From a virus, in IMG/VR virus record IMGVR_UViG_3300013212_000061, positions 16,025-80,024 of that record: 64,000 bases of DNA, one strand, 5' to 3'. A model generated the notes under the pieces. The model saw only the letters and a list, made by a program, of their open reading frames with translations. It did no database searches and was not told the DNA's origin. Shown in pieces: positions 17,827-27,402 of the stretch (its first letter is position 1; each line of letters opens with the position of its first letter). Made by a program: the position numbers and the translations under genes.

Positions 17827-20517
17827 ATGGCAGCTAAGTATTGGTATGTAGCAGGTAATGGAAGTGCAGATTGGAGTGTCGCAGCTAATTGGTATTTAGG
17901 ATCTGGGGGTACTGGAGGCGCTGCAGGTTTACCAACAGCATCCGATACAGTGTACTTAAGCCAGGCATCTGGTAGCGGTACATTAACAATTGGAAGTGGT
18001 ACTACTGCATCGTGCAACGGTTTAATATGTACGGGTTTTATAGGAACACTAGCTGGAGCAACTTCATTGACTATAACCGATACAACATCACCTGTAACAC
18101 AACTACTTGAGTTTTCTCCTACTATGGGTATAACTTATAGCGGAACCTTTACAATTAATGGATCAGGAAATGGGAGTAATATTATTTTTAACGGACAAAC
18201 TTTTCCTGGTAATATTACATTAGCCAAAAGTTCAACTACAGGTACTACACAGGTTACTTTTGTTGACACAGCAAGAATTACTGGTCTTTTAACAATATCA
18301 AGTGGGTTTATATTTTTAACATCTCAGTTATTTACAGGAAGGTTTTCTATGTCCGGCACAGGTTCATCAACCAATAGAGATATATTCGGTGGAACTATAT
18401 ATTTAACAGGATCTGGCGCAGTATTAACAGTATCAACAACTGGAACATATAGCAATAACCTTTCATATGAACTTACTGATACTACAAGTAATACAAAGAC
18501 CGTAGTATCTACTGTTACTACGGCATCTGGGTTTGAACCCTTTATAAATATAACAGGTGGAGGTACTGGTAGTTATTCATTAACAGGAAATTTTGCTAAT
18601 ATATCTGTTAATAATTCAGGAGGTGCTACTTTTAGTTTTGGCGCATCTAATATATGGGCACTATTCTTTAATAATTCAAATGTAAATTGGAATAATGCTG
18701 TTGTAGCCCTTGCAATTCGTGATGCTTTATACCTTAGTTCTAATATGACGGTAACTGCCACACCGACAATTACTTTTAATGGTCAAAGCAGAGTACGATG
18801 TAATACTAAAAGATTAACAGGTGCAGTATCTGTAACTTTAGGAAATATTTTAACAGCAGAAGATGATTTTCGTTTAGCTAATACATTAACTTTAACTAAT
18901 GGTTCATTTGCTGGTGGAGATGCGTACATAAATTCTATATCATCATCAAGTAGTAATTTTAGAGATATTACGATAACTAACTTATATCTTACCGGTACTG
19001 GTACTTTAGCTACTACTACTACTGCAACAAATTTAACCGTTACGATAGTTGCGATATACATACAAGATACATCTAACACGGGTCAAACTAAAACGCTAAC
19101 ATTTGGTTCTGTATTTGGGTCACCTATTGTTTATATAGCAGGAACCGGCACCGGTCTAATTACTTTAGCGCCGGCTAATACGCTCGTACCGTATGTATAT
19201 GTAACTAATATAGGAGGAAGCGTATCTTTTGCATCTGGTACTATTGGTAATTTGGTATTTGTTGATGGGACTACATGCACATGGTCAAACGCAATTACTC
19301 AAACACTAAATATAGTTAATGATTTAACTTTTGCGGTTGGTCAGCCATTAAGCACCGTAACGCCAGCATTAGTATTTAATCAAGGAGTTTCAATTATAAC
19401 AATGAATGGTAACCGTTTAGTTGCAGGAGCACTTACAGCCGGTTATACTAGTGGCGCAACAGTATTTACTGACAACTTTACCACTAATGCAGCCGTAACA
19501 ATTACCGACACATATACCGATTCAGCAGCCGCAGGTAATTTTACTTGTTCTACTCTTACTCTAACTGGTTCAGGAGTTTTCACATTTAAAAAAAATCTAA
19601 CTGCAACTGTAACTGCCATTAGTGGAAACGCTGGAGTATCTATAGCAGGACTTATTTCACCCGGGGTTTACTTTCAATCAGTTGTTAATATAACTACGCT
19701 TACCGTTAGTTCTGCTAATTCAGACCCTCTTACTATAAATGGTGGAACTTTTACATGCACATCGATATCTAATTCAAGTACATATCCTATCGCAATCAAT
19801 AGTGGCTCCACTTTAAATTGCTCATCTATTTCTTTAACGGCTGGCTCAAGTTTAAATGCATCCGGAAATAGCATTATCAGATGTAATGGTGCATTTCTTA
19901 GTACCGCTGGTAATGTTAATTTTACAAATTCTACTGCTACTTTTTTAACTTTTGGTTTAAGTGGAGTCACTAGCAATTATAATGTGAACAATAGTAAAAT
20001 TTATATAACTGGTGCCACAACTACTGCCTTTTCATTAGCTGCTACTATAGCATCTTACACATCAAGTCAAACATCAATAGAATTTACTAATAACACAAAT
20101 GCAAATACTACGTTTGCAGGAGGAGGATTTACATACTATGAATTGATATTCAATAGAGGAGCAGTCACCGGTTTTAATAATGTTATAACCGGAAGTAATA
20201 CATTTACCAATCTCAGAGACTTTGGCACAGCGGCTCATTTTTTGCTATTTCCTTCAGGTGGAACAACCAATATAGGACATCTAGATGTTCATGGAGCTCC
20301 GGGTGCTGTAATAACCATCGGAAGAACTTCAACAACTGCTACCCTATTAACTAAATCTCCAGCGGGTCTTGTTATTTGTGATTATGTTGCAGTAGTTAAT
20401 GTTCCTGTTAGTGAAACTAACACATTTTATGCTGGACCAAATAGTACAGTGACTACTTCTGCTAACTGGATAAATTCTGGTAAGGTAAGAAATCAAGGTG
20501 CCCTAGGTGTAGGATAA
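17827..20517 (+). CDS. Large beta-helix adhesin-like surface protein
   Basis: 896 aa of low-complexity Thr/Ser/Asn/Gly beta sequence with repeated N-G-x-T-F and T-x-T-G-x-G-x-F patterns characteristic of right-handed beta-solenoids. The start AAKYWYVAGNGSADWSVAANWYLGSGGTGG resembles modules seen in adhesins and phage fibres. Likely a receptor-binding or decoration protein. Ends in a compact region (APGAVITIGRTSTTATLLTK). Sequence is fast-evolving, so family assignment is tentative. Confidence 0.6.
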   Translation: MAAKYWYVAGNGSADWSVAANWYLGSGGTGGAAGLPTASDTVYLSQASGSGTLTIGSGTTASCNGLICTGFIGTLAGATSLTITDTTSPVTQLLEFSPTMGITYSGTFTINGSGNGSNIIFNGQTFPGNITLAKSSTTGTTQVTFVDTARITGLLTISSGFIFLTSQLFTGRFSMSGTGSSTNRDIFGGTIYLTGSGAVLTVSTTGTYSNNLSYELTDTTSNTKTVVSTVTTASGFEPFINITGGGTGSYSLTGNFANISVNNSGGATFSFGASNIWALFFNNSNVNWNNAVVALAIRDALYLSSNMTVTATPTITFNGQSRVRCNTKRLTGAVSVTLGNILTAEDDFRLANTLTLTNGSFAGGDAYINSISSSSSNFRDITITNLYLTGTGTLATTTTATNLTVTIVAIYIQDTSNTGQTKTLTFGSVFGSPIVYIAGTGTGLITLAPANTLVPYVYVTNIGGSVSFASGTIGNLVFVDGTTCTWSNAITQTLNIVNDLTFAVGQPLSTVTPALVFNQGVSIITMNGNRLVAGALTAGYTSGATVFTDNFTTNAAVTITDTYTDSAAAGNFTCSTLTLTGSGVFTFKKNLTATVTAISGNAGVSIAGLISPGVYFQSVVNITTLTVSSANSDPLTINGGTFTCTSISNSSTYPIAINSGSTLNCSSISLTAGSSLNASGNSIIRCNGAFLSTAGNVNFTNSTATFLTFGLSGVTSNYNVNNSKIYITGATTTAFSLAATIASYTSSQTSIEFTNNTNANTTFAGGGFTYYELIFNRGAVTGFNNVITGSNTFTNLRDFGTAAHFLLFPSGGTTNIGHLDVHGAPGAVITIGRTSTTATLLTKSPAGLVICDYVAVVNVPVSETNTFYAGPNSTVTTSANWINSGKVRNQGALGVG

Positions 20518-20546
20518 CTAATAGACAAAAACTATTTTAATAAAGA

Positions 20547-20557
20547 GATATATAAAT
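20547..20557 (+). promoter_or_regulatory. T4-like late promoter (GATATATAAAT)
   Basis: Clear copy 21 bases before the ATG at 20578. Confidence 0.75.
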
Positions 20558-20577
20558 AAAATAAAATAATAAACAAT

Positions 20578-21657
20578 ATGACAACTAATATTCTTGCACC
20601 ATTTGTTAAATTAGATGAATCTTTCCAATTTTATGTAAGCGGAAGACTTTTCGAAATGAATGAAACTGAAATTAAAGAAGTTGAAGGAACAGACAACTCA
20701 ACCTTAATTAATGCAATTAATGCATTTGAATCTTTTCAATTTACTGAAGATTCTGTTAGATGGTTCCATGGGCCAAGTAAATTCATCTACAATTTAGCTG
20801 AAGGTATTTTTCAACACAACAATTCAGAAATTATTGGAAGCACATTTTCAAATCATATCATGGCCGCCGGTCATATCAGATATGCTGAAAAACCGATTGC
20901 TGAATTATTTGAATCACTTCCTACCCTATTAGAAAATTTTGTAACTCTTGATTTTGCTGCAACATTTGAAGGAAACAACACAACTGTAAATCTTTTTGTA
21001 TTAAACGAAAATGTTTACGTTGCACGTAATAACCACTCAAATAAAATTGCAAAATTCTTTAAAGCAAACAGTGCTAATGAAGCTGCTGAATATGTTACTA
21101 AGGAGACTGGAGAATCTGCCCTTTCTTTCTTAAAAGAGATGGTTGAAGGAGAATCTGCTGAACTTGCAATTAAAGAGGAAAAACTCCAAACTTACGAATC
21201 AATTATTTCTTTCTTAAAAGACCAAAAGGGTTTATTGGCAAACGCTGATAGAAACGATGAGGCTATTAAAGAAGCTGAATCTTTAATCAATGGAGAAATT
21301 AAAGCATGGAAGGACAAGATTACCCAATTAGATGAAGCCGTTAAGTTTATTGATTTTCGTTTTAATTCACATCTAGACCATAACCCATCATGTGATATTT
21401 TAGAAGGACACTTGGACAAAGATACCTTTATAACTTATGGAATCTATGTTAAAGACGCTGGCTCTAGAAAAGTTGGAGATGAATTTATGGAATATTACAC
21501 AGGTGGTAATTACGTGCCTACTTCATTAAAGACAAGCCGATCGATGTTTTACACTGTTGATAAAATACCAGCAAAGTATAAAGCTGCTTGGGAAGAATTG
21601 CGCACTACTTACCAAAATGAATATAAAGGTTCAGGAGTATCGACAAGAAATAGATAA
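20578..21657 (+). CDS. Probable virion protein of unknown function
   Basis: 359 aa with its own late promoter. N-terminal and central parts are mixed alpha/beta; residues about 185-260 are strongly helical and charged (EKLQTYESIISFLKDQKGLL ... KAWKDKITQLDEAVKF), a probable coiled coil. The C-terminal part is mixed. No T4 counterpart recognised. Position between fibre and head genes suggests a structural role. Confidence 0.65.
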   Translation: MTTNILAPFVKLDESFQFYVSGRLFEMNETEIKEVEGTDNSTLINAINAFESFQFTEDSVRWFHGPSKFIYNLAEGIFQHNNSEIIGSTFSNHIMAAGHIRYAEKPIAELFESLPTLLENFVTLDFAATFEGNNTTVNLFVLNENVYVARNNHSNKIAKFFKANSANEAAEYVTKETGESALSFLKEMVEGESAELAIKEEKLQTYESIISFLKDQKGLLANADRNDEAIKEAESLINGEIKAWKDKITQLDEAVKFIDFRFNSHLDHNPSCDILEGHLDKDTFITYGIYVKDAGSRKVGDEFMEYYTGGNYVPTSLKTSRSMFYTVDKIPAKYKAAWEELRTTYQNEYKGSGVSTRNR

Positions 21658-21693
21658 TATAAATAAGATAGTAGTATAAATATATTAAATTTT

Positions 21694-21718
21694 AAAGGGG
21701 TCGCCAAGCGTCCCCTTT
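21694..21718 (+). terminator. Hairpin after 20578-21657 gene
   Basis: AAAGGGG and CCCCTTT form a 7-bp stem with an 11-base loop. The following T run is short, so termination may be partial. Confidence 0.55.
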
Positions 21719-21785
21719 GGTGTCTAAACTGGAATTGAAACAGAATCAACACTTCGTTATATAAGATTAAACTAAAAGAATTAAA

Positions 21786-22157
21786 ATGGCTAAAACTAAA
21801 AACTATTTAAACAATAAGGACCTTCATGATGCAATGAGTGAATCCAAAAATCTGGATAAACTAACTCCAACTGCAGAGAAAATGTTAATCCTATTAGCAG
21901 AACGTGCAATTAATAGAATGTCCTATGTTAATAAAGACGACCGAGATGATTGTCTTCAGTTTGCAATGTTAGACCTCTTAAAATACTGGAGAGGATTTAA
22001 CCCAGTATATCCAAACGCATTTGCCTATTTTACAGAAATTGCAAAGAGAGGATATGCAAAAGGTTGGAATAAAATTCACCCACAAAAATACAAAGGTACC
22101 ATCTCTATGAGCAGAACATCAGGTGATGATGATAGCGGCGGGATTTATTCTATTTAA
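21786..22157 (+). CDS. 55: Late-promoter sigma factor (gp55-like)
   Basis: 123 aa. By eye it follows T4 gp55 over its conserved core: N-N-K-D-L-H near the start (T4 N-N-K-E-L), then a helical region MLILLAERAINRMSYVNKDD, DCLQFAMLDLLKYWRGFNP and the strongly similar NAFAYFTEIAKRGYAKGWNKI (T4 has [20 protein letters not shown]). This is the divergent sigma region 2 that recognises the T4 late box. It is shorter than gp55 (185 aa) and ends with an acidic then hydrophobic tail (DDDSGGIYSI), a possible clamp contact. Its stop overlaps the next ATG. Confidence 0.75.
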   Translation: MAKTKNYLNNKDLHDAMSESKNLDKLTPTAEKMLILLAERAINRMSYVNKDDRDDCLQFAMLDLLKYWRGFNPVYPNAFAYFTEIAKRGYAKGWNKIHPQKYKGTISMSRTSGDDDSGGIYSI

Positions 22158-22645
22158 TGTCGATTAAGAATTTAAAACCAACCAAAAAGTCCGGATTTAA
22201 TCAAGGATATTTTAATCCCAAGAACCTTGAAAAATATATAGGTCCATCACCTATTATTTACAGGAGCTCTTGGGAATATAAGTTTATGATATGGTGTGAC
22301 ATCAATGACAAAGTCCTTTGTTGGTCGAGTGAACCAGTTGAAATTAAATATTGGTCACGCCAGGGAAATAAGCAGCGAACATACCACCCAGACTTTTACT
22401 TTAAAATCTTAAAACAGGATGGCTCAAACGAAGAGTTTCTTGCCGAAATCAAGCCAAAAAATCAAATACAAAAGCCAAAACCTCCGACAAATCCAACTAA
22501 AAAAAGTGTTGCATCTTATAAGTTTCTTACAGAACAATACATAAAAAATATGGATAAATATAATGCTGCTAAAGAATACGCAGCAAGTCGTTGTTGGCGA
22601 TTTATTGTCCTAACAGAAGATACTATTAAAAATGGGTTACATTAA
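22157..22645 (+). CDS. 4: Head completion nuclease-like protein (gp4)
   Basis: 162 aa, related to T4 gp4 (150 aa), which finishes packaged heads before tail joining and has a TnsA-like endonuclease fold. Seen: IYRSSWEYKFMIWCDINDKV, WSSEPVEIKYWSR, then YHPDFYFK...LAEIKPKNQ, giving an E...PD...E-x-K catalytic pattern. Overlaps gp55 by one base and the next gene by 14 bases, so expression is coupled. Confidence 0.82.
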   Translation: MSIKNLKPTKKSGFNQGYFNPKNLEKYIGPSPIIYRSSWEYKFMIWCDINDKVLCWSSEPVEIKYWSRQGNKQRTYHPDFYFKILKQDGSNEEFLAEIKPKNQIQKPKPPTNPTKKSVASYKFLTEQYIKNMDKYNAAKEYAASRCWRFIVLTEDTIKNGLH

Positions 22646-23267
22646 GAAGAGAATAGCCGAGTTAAGCAAAGAATTTGGAGGTAAAATAAGAGCCTCTCGA
22701 GCATGTATGGATTGGTATGAGGCTGGAATTAAATCTAAAAGTGTAGCTGAGGCTAAACTAACCCGATCGCGCTTTCAACCTGGAAAGATTTATGTTTTTA
22801 AATACGATCCAAAATATGCAAAAAAACTTCCATGGTTTGATGCAAATCCAGTAGTATTAGCCATTGAACAAGTTAATAATAATGACCTTGGAATTAATTT
22901 AAACCTGCTACCAGTTCCTTATAAAGAGAAATTGTTGGATGAGTTATTTACCCGTATGAATATAAAAGTAGATGTACAAGAAACAAACATAATTTCAGAA
23001 ATTCTTGGAATTGAAACACCGAGTGGAATTGATGCACTTAAAGAAAAACCTCTCCGGATAACTTATGCAGGAATTAAAGCATACCTTGAAAAAGATGGAT
23101 ATGATTTTGCCATAAGACAATATATACCTTCAAGAAAGAGTAACCAAGCAGTTGTTAGTTATTCAAAATGGCCAGAAATAGCACTATGTGATTTTATGGA
23201 TTTTAACAAAACAAATGTAATGAAGGTCAGATTAATGTTTAATGACTATTTAAAAAAGAATATATAA
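22632..23267 (+). CDS. Conserved T4-superfamily morphogenesis protein, unassigned
   Basis: 211 aa. The stretch FQPGKIYVFKYDPKYAKKLP-WFDANPVVLAIE followed by GINLNLLP and KLLDELF is a signature I associate with a conserved protein of T4-like phages, but I cannot give it a certain gene number. It lies between gp4 and portal, where T4 has gp2, gp53 and gp5 nearby. A DNA-end-protector or baseplate role is possible and unproven. Confidence 0.55.
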   Translation: MGYIKKRIAELSKEFGGKIRASRACMDWYEAGIKSKSVAEAKLTRSRFQPGKIYVFKYDPKYAKKLPWFDANPVVLAIEQVNNNDLGINLNLLPVPYKEKLLDELFTRMNIKVDVQETNIISEILGIETPSGIDALKEKPLRITYAGIKAYLEKDGYDFAIRQYIPSRKSNQAVVSYSKWPEIALCDFMDFNKTNVMKVRLMFNDYLKKNI

Positions 23268-23289
23268 CTTAAATTAATATAATAATATA

Positions 23290-24888
23290 ATGGCAGGATT
23301 TGTACAAAGAAATGGTCCATTGACTAAACAACCATTCAACTTAAGTAGCACCCTTAAGAAGTTATCTTCTTTCGGTATGTACTATGATGATTTGGTGCTT
23401 AGACAATCTCAAGCAATCGGACCGGTAGAAGATGCAATTGGTTACGGTCAAATGAACCCAACAGGTCTCGATAGCGATGATATGTATGGAGCATTTGCAG
23501 CCCTTTCGATGGCTGATACTACAATGCGTAAAAATATTCCATTTTTTGACCAAGCATATCGTGGTAAAAGAGATGAACTTAGAGCATTTGCACAGCATGA
23601 CGAAATTGAAGACATCTTAGATATACTCTGTGATGAGTCAATTGTATATGATAGCAAAAACTTCATGGCCAATCCAGAGATTATCGGTATGGAAGTTTCT
23701 GAAGATGTGCAGAAATATCTTAATAAAGCATATAGAGACCTCTATCAATATTTTGGATTCAATCTAGACCAATCAGCTTGGTACTTCTATAGAAAATGGT
23801 TAATTGATGGTTACCTATCGTTTGAGATTATTTATAATCCTGAAATGTCGGAAGTTATTGGATTTAAAGAAATTGATCCAATCACATTGGTCCCAGGATA
23901 TAACCATGAAGATGGTAAAAAAGTTTGGATTCAGTTTAAAGACGATCCAGTTAAACAGAGAAAATTGTATGATTCACAGATTGTGTACATATCATACTCT
24001 TCAATTACTACAGCATCAAGGGTTTCTTACCTTGAGCGACTTGTAAGAGCATTCAACTTAATGAGAATTATGGAACATACCAGAGTTATTTGGGCTGTGA
24101 CAAATTCATCTTATAGAATGAAATTTATTATACCAGTTGGTGGTAAATCTAAAACCAGAGCAAAACAATCCCTTGCTCAATTAATGAATAACTATAAAGA
24201 AGTTGTAGATTTTGATTGGGACAGTGCATCTCTTACAACTAATGGTAAACCAATGTTACAATTTAACAAAGAATATTGGTTACCTAGCAAGGACGGAGAA
24301 CAACCTGAAATTGAAACCTTAGGTGGAGAAGGTCCAGAATTAAGCGACACTGAATCATTAAAATACTTCTCAGATAAACTTAAAGCAGTTTCAAAAATTC
24401 CTTACAATAGATTCATGTATGAAGATGGTGGAGGAGATTTCAATCTAGCTGCCGATGGTATGATTAGAGATGAGATTAAATTCAGCAAATTTATTAATCG
24501 TTTACGTAGTTCATTCCAAGAGATATTGATTAAACCCTTATGGATTCAAATGTGTCTTAAATTTCCAGAATTTAAGGAGGATGCAGGATTTAGAACCCAA
24601 ATTGCACTCCGATTTAATGAGGATAATATGTTCTCTGAATTAAAGACAATGGAAATCATGCAAAAGAGACTTGATTTTATTACTACAATGAAAGATTCAC
24701 TGGTTAAAACAGATCCAATGACAATGGAAGAAACTCCATATTTTGACATGGACTTCTTAGTTGATAGATACCTTAAATTAAGTCCAGATGATAAAGCAGC
24801 TAATGATGCATATAAAGCCCGAACTGCTGCTGCCAAAGCTGCCGAACCAGAAGTAGAGGATCCAATGGGCTTAGGAATGGGAATGTAA
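23290..24888 (+). CDS. 20: Portal protein (gp20)
   Basis: Dodecameric vertex protein through which DNA is packaged and released. 532 aa against 524 in T4. Conserved features include ILDILCDESIV near residue 100, the WYFYRKWLIDGYLSFEIIYN core, IDPITLVPGY, and the C-terminal clip/crown region (KIPYNRFMYEDGGGDFN ... ISRDE-type KFSKFINRLR). It ends in a Met/Gly-rich tail. First gene of the head operon that continues with a core protein, protease-scaffold and capsid. Confidence 0.93.
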   Translation: MAGFVQRNGPLTKQPFNLSSTLKKLSSFGMYYDDLVLRQSQAIGPVEDAIGYGQMNPTGLDSDDMYGAFAALSMADTTMRKNIPFFDQAYRGKRDELRAFAQHDEIEDILDILCDESIVYDSKNFMANPEIIGMEVSEDVQKYLNKAYRDLYQYFGFNLDQSAWYFYRKWLIDGYLSFEIIYNPEMSEVIGFKEIDPITLVPGYNHEDGKKVWIQFKDDPVKQRKLYDSQIVYISYSSITTASRVSYLERLVRAFNLMRIMEHTRVIWAVTNSSYRMKFIIPVGGKSKTRAKQSLAQLMNNYKEVVDFDWDSASLTTNGKPMLQFNKEYWLPSKDGEQPEIETLGGEGPELSDTESLKYFSDKLKAVSKIPYNRFMYEDGGGDFNLAADGMIRDEIKFSKFINRLRSSFQEILIKPLWIQMCLKFPEFKEDAGFRTQIALRFNEDNMFSELKTMEIMQKRLDFITTMKDSLVKTDPMTMEETPYFDMDFLVDRYLKLSPDDKAANDAYKARTAAAKAAEPEVEDPMGLGMGM

Positions 24889-24909
24889 TTAAATAAAAAT
24901 ATAAATAAA

Positions 24910-25251
24910 ATGAAAATAATTAAAACATTTGAGGAATTTACAAGTTCACTTCAAGAAGATGCAATTGATGCAGGAGAAGATTCAAAAGTAGTAATTGATG
25001 ATGTCACACTTGACTCAGGAAAAGAAATTAAATCTACTGAAATTTTAGGGACTATTCTGTCTTCAAAAAGTGAAAAAGAATTTAAAGAATATTTCTACAG
25101 TGAATATGGAAATACTGCATTTACCGAAGAGGATATGTTTACTCTAGTTAAATTTTATAGCGATTATCAAGAAGAAACTGCTCAAAAAGAAAAGGATGCT
25201 GAAAAAGATGCAGAAGGTGGCGAAGAAAAAGATCCACTAGCCGATCTATAA
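24910..25251 (+). CDS. Prohead core protein candidate with leader (gp67/68 position)
   Basis: 113 aa, very acidic, starting MKIIKTFEEFTSSLQEDA, a variant of the shared leader with L-Q-E as a possible protease site. It sits between portal and protease genes, where T4 has gp67 and gp68, small prohead core proteins degraded by gp21. The remainder is helical with a Lys/Glu/Asp-rich tail. Role as scaffold core protein is inferred from position, charge and leader. Confidence 0.6.
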   Translation: MKIIKTFEEFTSSLQEDAIDAGEDSKVVIDDVTLDSGKEIKSTEILGTILSSKSEKEFKEYFYSEYGNTAFTEEDMFTLVKFYSDYQEETAQKEKDAEKDAEGGEEKDPLADL

Positions 25252-25288
25252 AAATTTAAAATTTTTAAAAATCTTCAAAAATTAACTG

Positions 25289-25298
25289 GATATATAAT
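25289..25298 (+). promoter_or_regulatory. T4-like late promoter (GATATATAAT)
   Basis: Consensus box 24 bases before the protease-scaffold ATG. Confidence 0.75.
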
Positions 25299-25321
25299 AG
25301 AAATATAATAAAATAATACTT

Positions 25322-27241
25322 ATGACTAATAACTTACTGATCTTAGAAAGATCGTCAACGGAATTAGAGTTTAAACAAGATGGTGGAACCTATGTTCTAG
25401 AGGGTATCTTTGGAGAAATCGATAAGAAAAATCGTAATAACCGAATCTATACTGAATCTGAATACTTACCACAGATTGAAGCTCTACAGGCAAAAATTAA
25501 ATCATCAAAGTTACTAGGTGAATTAGATCACCCACAAACATTTGATGTTTCCTTAAAAAATGTGTCACACATTATTGAAGAGCTTACTTATGATACCAAT
25601 ACAAAGCAAGTTAAAGGACGTATTAGACTATTAGATACTGATGCTGGAAGACAGGCAAAAGCCCTTGTAGACGCTGGTGTTCCCCTACAAATTTCAAGTA
25701 GAGCAGCTGGTGCAGTTGAATCTAATGGAACTGTAAAAATCAAACAATTGTTTACTTATGATTTAGTTGCAGACCCTGGGTTTGAAAATGCTGAATTGAA
25801 AAGAGTTAATGAATCTTATGGATTTGTTAATGAAGGAAACGACCTATTTATTTACGAGATAAATAATACAAATGAAAAACAATCAATCGAAAATATAAAC
25901 GAAACAAAAATGGCAGAGTCTAAATTTATTACGACTGAGGATTTTAATAAGTACTCTAAATATCTTTCTGAAGAAATCAAATCTATTAAAGAAAGTATGA
26001 ATTCTTTAACAGAATCAGAGTCTACTAGTTCTCAATTAGAAACACTTAAAGAATACACTGATTATTTAGCTAAGAAATTAGATGAATCAATCGCATATTC
26101 AGAACACATTGCTGAAAAAGCAGACCAAGGTATTCAATACTCAGAAAATCTTGCAGAGAAAGTTGACCAAGGTATTCAATATTCTGAGCATATCGCTGAA
26201 AGCGTTGATGCTATTAAAAACTACACTAACTATTTAGCTGAATCTTATAATGAAGGTTCTACTTCTTACGATAACTTAATTAAATATACTGAATATTTAA
26301 GAGAAAACTTAGAGAAAGTAACTGAATATGCAGAATACGTTGCAGAAACTGTTAACACTAACCTATTATTAGAAGACGAAGCAGGTTTACCAGCTGAAGA
26401 CCTTAAAGATGAAACAGAAGATGTTTCTCCAGATGTAGTAGATGCTGATGGTAACGTAATCACTGGAAAACCAGAAGATGTAGAAGGTGAATTAGACCTT
26501 AAAGGAGTAGACGGTGCCGGTAAAGAAGTTACTGAAGCAAATGATGGAACTGAAGCAGGTTTACCAGCTGAAGACATTAAAAAAGCTACTAAAGATGTTA
26601 CAGTAGATGTAGTTGATGCTGATGGTAATGTAATCACTGGAAAACCAGAAGATGTAGAAAAAGACTTAGAACTTGCTGGTAAAGGAGACGCTGCTGGTAA
26701 ACAAGTTGACCAGATGGAGGCTTACAAAAATTCAATCACTTCTAAATTAGAAGCTATTGTTGAAAAAGTAAATGCTAAAAAATCAGAAAATCCAGCATTC
26801 TTTAAATTTATCTCTGAAGAGAAAGTAAATGAATTTAATGCATTATCTACTGAAGAAAAATCTAAAGTTGTAACTGCTGTTGAAGGTCGCGGTTACCTTA
26901 CTGAAGGACAAATATTAGCCCTATGGAACACTTCATTATCAGGAGTTGTAGAAACTAATAATGCTCCTACAGTTATTAAATTAATGCCAACTGAATACCA
27001 TGATACTTGGGCTAAATGTTCTGAAGGTAAGAAAAATCAAATCATAGCACAATCTAAATATCACAAACTAGAAACACCTTACCAAGTTGCAAACTTCTGG
27101 CAAACTAGAGACCTTAGAGAGGTTGCTCCAGTAATGGAAAAAATTGCTATGGTAAATGAATCTACTGTTGAAGAAGTTAAAACTTTAGGTTATGATGCAT
27201 CTGAATTAGGAGCTGAAATTGCAAAAAGATTTAGAAAATAA
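25322..27241 (+). CDS. 21: Prohead protease-scaffold fusion (gp21 + gp22-like)
   Basis: Residues 1-175 are a T4 gp21-type prohead protease: GIFGEIDKKNRNNRIYTESE, LLGELDHP with the candidate catalytic His, VSHIIEEL, and ISSRAAGAV with the serine nucleophile region, ending LVADPGFENAEL. From residue 197 onward it is a helical, acidic scaffold-like protein with near-repeats of x-Y-S-E-x-I/L-A-E-K and a duplicated V-V-D-A-D-G-N-V-I-T-G-K-P-E-D-V-E block. I-N-E just before M197 is a likely self-cleavage site. T4 encodes gp21 and gp22 separately, so one gene here supplies both. The fusion is seen in sequence; cleavage is inferred. Confidence 0.88.
   Translation: MTNNLLILERSSTELEFKQDGGTYVLEGIFGEIDKKNRNNRIYTESEYLPQIEALQAKIKSSKLLGELDHPQTFDVSLKNVSHIIEELTYDTNTKQVKGRIRLLDTDAGRQAKALVDAGVPLQISSRAAGAVESNGTVKIKQLFTYDLVADPGFENAELKRVNESYGFVNEGNDLFIYEINNTNEKQSIENINETKMAESKFITTEDFNKYSKYLSEEIKSIKESMNSLTESESTSSQLETLKEYTDYLAKKLDESIAYSEHIAEKADQGIQYSENLAEKVDQGIQYSEHIAESVDAIKNYTNYLAESYNEGSTSYDNLIKYTEYLRENLEKVTEYAEYVAETVNTNLLLEDEAGLPAEDLKDETEDVSPDVVDADGNVITGKPEDVEGELDLKGVDGAGKEVTEANDGTEAGLPAEDIKKATKDVTVDVVDADGNVITGKPEDVEKDLELAGKGDAAGKQVDQMEAYKNSITSKLEAIVEKVNAKKSENPAFFKFISEEKVNEFNALSTEEKSKVVTAVEGRGYLTEGQILALWNTSLSGVVETNNAPTVIKLMPTEYHDTWAKCSEGKKNQIIAQSKYHKLETPYQVANFWQTRDLREVAPVMEKIAMVNESTVEEVKTLGYDASELGAEIAKRFRK
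25910..27241 (+). other. Possible internal start for free scaffold protein
   Basis: An in-frame ATG at 25910 (MAESKFITTEDF) sits in an A-rich context (GAAACAAAAATG) like other start sites here, exactly at the protease-scaffold junction. Internal initiation would make a 443-aa scaffold in excess over protease, as lambda does with Nu3 inside C. Confidence 0.5.
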
Positions 27242-27282
27242 TCTTATTTTTGGGTTTTTTTAAAAAAATCAAAAAAAACGTA

Positions 27283-27292
27283 GATATATAAT
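27283..27292 (+). promoter_or_regulatory. T4-like late promoter of the major capsid gene
   Basis: Consensus GATATATAAT, followed by an unusually long leader of roughly 105 bases before the capsid ATG. Confidence 0.8.
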
Positions 27293-27307
27293 ACTTATTA
27301 AAACATA

Positions 27308-27350
27308 TTCGATGCTCAGTTAAGAAGCAAAAAACTGAAATTATATCGAA
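27308..27350 (+). other. 5' leader hairpin of major capsid mRNA
   Basis: TTCGAT pairs with ATCGAA and, nested inside, CAGTT pairs with AACTG. It lies just after the late promoter and could stabilise this abundant mRNA. Confidence 0.55.
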
Positions 27351-27402
27351 AACTCGTAATATACGAAAAACATAAAACCATTAAAAAAAAATAAATTTAC
27401 AA

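Noticed and set aside
18573-19976. Leftward ORFs within the beta-helix gene
   Set aside because: Shadows of a low-complexity coding sequence; no regulatory signals.
26266-26637. 123-aa leftward ORF in scaffold region
   Set aside because: Mirrors the duplicated D-A-D-G-N-V-I-T-G-K-P block in the sense frame; not an independent gene.
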